This document shows, piece by piece, positions 59,131-64,000 of a stretch of DNA of 64,000 nt. The DNA comes from Rhynochetos jubatus (taxonomy: Eukaryota; Chordata; Aves; Eurypygiformes; Rhynochetidae): assembly GCA_027574665.1 (NCBI GenBank), contig CM050652.1:35483631-35547630 (forward strand), in the 5' to 3' direction. Position 1 is the stretch's first letter. Each line of letters starts with the position of its first letter. The notes beneath the pieces were generated by a model that was not told the DNA's origin, did not search any database, and saw only the letters and a list, made by a program, of their open reading frames with translations. Position numbers and translations under genes: made by a program.

Positions 59131-62100
59131 TTCCTAATTAACGTGTGCGGTTCTTTGCTCAGGCTAGGTGATCAAAACCAGCCCTGCCAAGAAGAAAGGA
59201 AAAAAGCATCCGCAGCTTGCACACTGGGCCAGCTTTCCTAACCATTTCAGACAATTAGTTCTGAAGCTGACGTAAAATGTATCCTTCCTTCCTGTTCCTC
59301 TTACATCCGATAGATTATGATTATATCGCTTTCTGCAAGATCAAGGAGAGACCAATGGATAGTAAGCTGCTGTGGGTGACATAAAAGGGGAGGAAGGATC
59401 TCTGTTCTTCCTTTTCTTCCTCAATGAATTTTCATTCTTGTATAATGAAAATGAATGCTGAGCTGTTGTGTATCATCAGGGAATTTAAAAGTCCATCCAT
59501 AGAAAGAAGAGCTTGAAAGAGGATAACCTTCATGATCCCTTTTGGATAATGGAAACCTGAAGACAGTAGGTGGCAATAAATGTCGGCTGAATCAGCGGAG
59601 CTCTGGAAAACCACTGGAAACAAGGTTGGGAGTCTGTGTCATTTAGAAGTTGGTAAAGGAGGACTGATAAAATAGTTTGTTTACCAAATCTTGACTTCCA
59701 ACCCTGACTGTTAGATGACCACTGCATGGTTAGGAGATGGTCTTGCTCAGCACTTGCATTCACATCCATACAGCGCAGTGCAGGCTGCATATCAAGAGCA
59801 ATAGCTTAATTTTCTTGACAGGAGCTCAGGTTCCAGCAAGCAAACTAGAAATGGCCACGTGCACACAAGACATACTACAGCACATTTTGAAACTGAAGTG
59901 CGGGTTAGTCTGCCTGCATGGAGACAATGCCATTATTCACATGCAAGCGTACAACGTGACTCTGATACAGTCTGTCTCCAAGCTCTTCATGAAGGGAAAG
60001 CCAAACACTAGCACAGGCCCAAGGCATCCCGCTGCGGTGTGAATGCAGACAGCCTTGGCTGTGCCAGGTACAGTACAGGCCACTAAATCATTTGACCCAC
60101 ACTCAGCTTTAAGTATGGCAAAGACGTTACAGCCAGGCTGGCAGGTCCTCGGTCCAGGCAGAAAGCACACGGGGTGGTTCGGTGCCCTCCTGAGGCCACA
60201 GCACTAGCTAAAACCAAAGACATGACTCCTGTGTCTCTGATCTCTGTTCCTAAATGGTGCACTGCAGAACTTGTCCCTCGTCACCAGGTCTCAGCAAGGA
60301 CCAAGAGAAAGATCTCCAGATGCTCAGGAGCTGCCAAGGTAGGGGCCGTGTAAGTACCACAGATACAAAGTACCCACGTTGCTCCTTATGTCCGAAGGTT
60401 TGAACTGCTCCTCAGATACGGAGTTTGCTTTAGTCACCCGGTTAGTGCCTTCATTTCTCAGTAAATACATCCAGTCGTGCGCTCCCTGCCCTGCCCTGTG
60501 ATGAGCGAAACTTGCACCGTTGTGCCCCCAGGCTTGTAATTTGCAGCCAGACACTTGGAGGATGCTGTGAGTAGACCTGCCTTGTCATTTTAGTTCAGAG
60601 CTTCAGCTTGCGGTCAGCCAGAGCTCCCTGCTCCCTGCCCTGCTTTGCCTCGCTCGATGTCCTAATCCAGAGAGACCCAACCGCCGCTACCCTCCACGCA
60701 ACTCACGTAGCCCAGCAGAGAGTGGCACTGGCCCATAGGTGTGTTCAACCCCCCCAGCAGGGTGGGTGCACCTGGTCCTGCAGGTTTGTACCTGGCGGAA
60801 CCAGCTTACCCACGCCAGTAAAGCGACACAGACACGTGTCCCTGCTCGCTGTTCCCGCACCATTGAAGCAGGAATGGTGGCTGCTGCAGTGACAGAAGCG
60901 ACTTAGTGCAAGCAGCAGGAGACCTCATTCGCTTTAGAAAGTGGAATACGCTTCCTCTTCTCCCAGGGAATAAAAGGGGAGACGGTCCTTTGTAACACCT
61001 GGTGAGTAAAGAGGACAGGGTAGGAGTTTGGTGGGACAGATATGGGCAGGAAAGGGTCAGAAGAGGGACTGAACTGACTTTCCAGATCTGGCGACTTGGG
61101 CTTATCACACGCCTGGAGAGTACGATTGGCAGGTGTGTGCCTGTGGACGTGTAAATACCCATCAAAAGGGAAAATACACAGTGGGGAGGGCAGCACAGGA
61201 GAAAAGTGAAGCCTGCTCCTGGGACGAAGAGGAACTGTTCTTCTTCTAACTCTGGAACCTCTCCTCAAAGGGTTGGGTTTTTTTAATTCCTCCCACTACA
61301 GAGGAAAGTTATTAAAATATGAAAAGATGCTGCGATAAAGCACATACAGCACTGTGTGCTCAGTTAAAAGAATCTACACCAGTATCCTAATGAACTTTTA
61401 GCTAAGACACAGCAGTCTTTCTTCTCACCTGATACTGTGAGGAAAATTATCTTATTTGTCCTCCCAGTATGAGTCATCTACAAAAAAGGAGCTTATTGCG
61501 TGCGTTTGCCATAATTAATGACACGCACATAAAATGAGACTTTTGCCCCTCTGTGAGCTAAAGCTTAACTTGCAGAAGGATCCTTTTGAACACAGTGGCA
61601 CTAAACTTATCGGTGGCTGAGCACAAAGCGTTTTCATCTTGCTTTGAAGTTGTTTATGAGGGTCTTGCAGTAGCAGAGAATAAAGCTACCTTACTCTTCT
61701 ACATGCTCCTTCATTACAAGTTCCCCAAGGATCATAGAGAAGCTAGGAAAATAATAAATATTAATTTCAAAAAGTTTAGTTAACACTTGTGCATGAAGAC
61801 TTCCAGTGGCTTTATGCAAAAGCACACTGGAGACTTCGCTGTGTTTCTGTACATAAACTCCAGAATATCACCCACTCAGAAACAGTCATGGCTGTCTCTT
61901 TCTCTAAAGTGTACTGCAAGACCTTATTCCTTCTCTGCTTCATCTTTTTTATCATCAGACAGCTTTAAATAACCTTTCATCCTGAGAAAATTACAGGGTA
62001 CAGTGGACTAAATTTGACATGCAATAATCCCTAACAACTTTGTCATAGGACTATGGCATATGACTTCTGAATTATTTTTATACCTTGAGGAATTCCCTCT

Positions 62101-64000
62101 TTAAAGCATGTGTGGTCTTCTTCATTAAAGTTAGTAACCATGCTGAATCACGTTTCTTTTTCTAGTCATATATTATGCAAAACAGATTTTTTAAAATGGG
62201 ACTTTACCTCCCATTTCATGCCTTGCCTGCCTGGGTTCAGCCTGGGTGCCCGAGCAGTACAACCATCTACCTGGTCTTTGCTTTCTTCCCAAAGTCACCT
62301 TTAGTTTCCTCTTTTTGAAGACTAAAAATGGAACAAAATTATAGGTTCTGGGTTTTTTAACTTTATCTTATTACTGTGAGTAATAAAGGACTTCCAATTT
62401 TCATCATCTAAACCACTTTTCCTGGCACTGCAAAATTGCAGACAGAGCAGTATTTCGACCTGGGCCTCCATGACATGCCTACTCCTACTCCCACCACCAT
62501 CACCCCCCTCCTGACCCGTGAGGCAATGGAGCCTCCTGATGTCCCCAGCTAGAATCCAGCCATTTGGCATCCAGCCCTTTCACTTTTCCAGATCCCAAAC
62601 ACGCAGGAGCCCTGTCCCTAGCTAATGGTCACACAGCCACCACCACCACGGCCCCCAGCGTTTGGGGGAGTAGGGGTCTGTGGACACGGTGTGTCTGAGC
62701 AACAGGCCAAGGCTACAGGCAGGAATCCAGAGGGATAGAGATTGACTGTGGCTTGATGACGGGGTAATTTGTAGGTGGCACAGTGTGACAGAAGGTTTAA
62801 GGGGTGTGGGATGCTTGCAAAATCCCTAGAGGTACAGCAAAGTGGGGATTGAACCCTCTCTGTCCATGGGGCAGAGTGCCAGTGCCACGAGTGGTGGAAA
62901 TCCCACTCCTGGGCTCTGTTCCTCAACAAGGTGGTGTCAGAGGGAAAGAAGGGAGATACAGATCAGAGCTATGAGAGCTACCTCCTCCCTTCTCCTCCTG
63001 GTCACACCTGGAGCTACACAGCTTTACCTCCGTAGAGCAGCGAGGAAATGCGGTGCTGGGAAGACAGAAGCCTGTGCCCCATTTCTCATTTGGTCTCATC
63101 TCACCCACCAGGAATCCGTCTTGAAAACCAAGAATTAAAAAGCTTATTTCTCAGTCTGATATAAGATAAAAGAAAAGCTACTTTTCAGCTGGCGTGTAAG
63201 AGTTGGGCTTTGAAAACATTTGAACAATTCTGAAGAGGAACATGAAAATTGAAGTGTTGTGGCAGGACAAAGCAGCTGAGAGTGGGATGAGGTCTCAAGT
63301 GACTGAAGTGAAGCTAAAAGGAACAAGAGCCCCGATCCAGGTAAGCCACCTCACATGGGCGCCCCAGTCCCCATGTTCTGTTCTGACACTGAGGTTCAGC
63401 TGGGATTTGTGATTACCGTTTCATGTCTGGTTTAATATCCTAGTGAATACAATACTGACAGCATAGCTGAAGGGGGAAATATGTTTTTCCCAGCAAAGAC
63501 CATGCAGAATATTGAGAAGTAACAAACTGTTCTCACCATAACATAATTTTCTCTTCACGTTTGAGCCTGCTTTCTGTAAAAGGCACTCCCTTCATACCCC
63601 CTTGGCAAAGTCAACCGCAACAAACATCCACACTTTGAGCTGTGCAATATATGAACTTTCCAAATGTTCATTTCTGGAAAAGTTATTCCACACTCACATT
63701 AAAATCTCAGTTGCCATGCTAAAAAAGATTAATGAGATTTCTGGCAGTGAGAGAACCCTCTCACAAGAAATGCTCTCTAAACCTTAGGTACAGACTTACT
63801 GTATTCCTTTCTAGAAAAGATTATCAAGTCAGAGACCTGTCCTTTCTTCTCAATTCAAGGTAAGTTGTAGCCATTTTTCAGAGAGCTTCTGGGTTGACTC
63901 ATCTCAAATTAACATATGAACTGCTAAAAAGAATAGTGACAGAGGGGTTTTTCCCTACTTCTGGCTTTTTTGAAGAGCCAGTGGAAGACAAGCTGGTTGA
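59131..64000. other. Intergenic sequence to the window end
   Basis: No gene, RNA or mobile element recognised. In human, as I recall, SRGAP1 follows RXYLT1 on the same strand. I looked for its first exon and did not find it, so it may start beyond the window. Confidence 0.45.

Overview
The window looks like nuclear DNA of a bird. It carries 3' ends of CR1 LINEs that have the avian-type terminal ATTCTATGA-like motif, and two LTRs that match avian ERVL-type LTRs as I remember them. Its one clear gene is a vertebrate multi-exon gene, RXYLT1 (formerly TMEM5). No bacterial or organellar genes are present, and I cannot name the species.

Layout. (1) Positions 1-2212 hold a GC-rich tandem unit of 1,562 bp (one whole copy and one cut-off copy). 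It is built of short palindromic cores such as CCCTG-CTTA-CAGGG spaced mostly 60-85 bp apart. (2) Positions 2213 to about 14,000 hold a pyrimidine-rich minisatellite of ~42-49 bp monomers, organised as ~135 bp trimers. Six GC-rich, CpG-rich blocks of about 250-400 bp are embedded in it, near-identical to each other. Read on the minus strand, each block resembles a promoter plus first coding exon with a splice donor that opens into the minisatellite. (3) Positions 14,257-33,200 are low-gene sequence with old and young CR1 pieces, an LTR-like promoter/polyA module and small local duplications. (4) Positions 33,240-43,180 hold RXYLT1 on the plus strand: a CpG-island promoter, six coding exons that join to a 440-residue protein, and a plausible polyA signal. 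(5) Positions 43,180-64,000 are intergenic: two minus-oriented ERVL-type LTRs, an old CR1 piece, possible SINE relics and one copy of a dispersed repeat whose partner lies in RXYLT1 intron 4. I found no convincing exon of another gene there.

Function. RXYLT1 is a type II Golgi membrane glycosyltransferase that adds xylose to ribitol-5-phosphate during O-mannosyl glycosylation of alpha-dystroglycan. It is the only gene I can assign.

The most unusual part is the first 14 kb. The GC blocks are a candidate promoter/exon-1 macrosatellite: promoter-like sequence copied six times inside an array that seems to have grown from the beginning of its own intron. The array also presents dozens of 5' splice-site-like motifs on the strand the promoters would transcribe. 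Whether a functional minus-strand gene exists there is not shown by the sequence alone.
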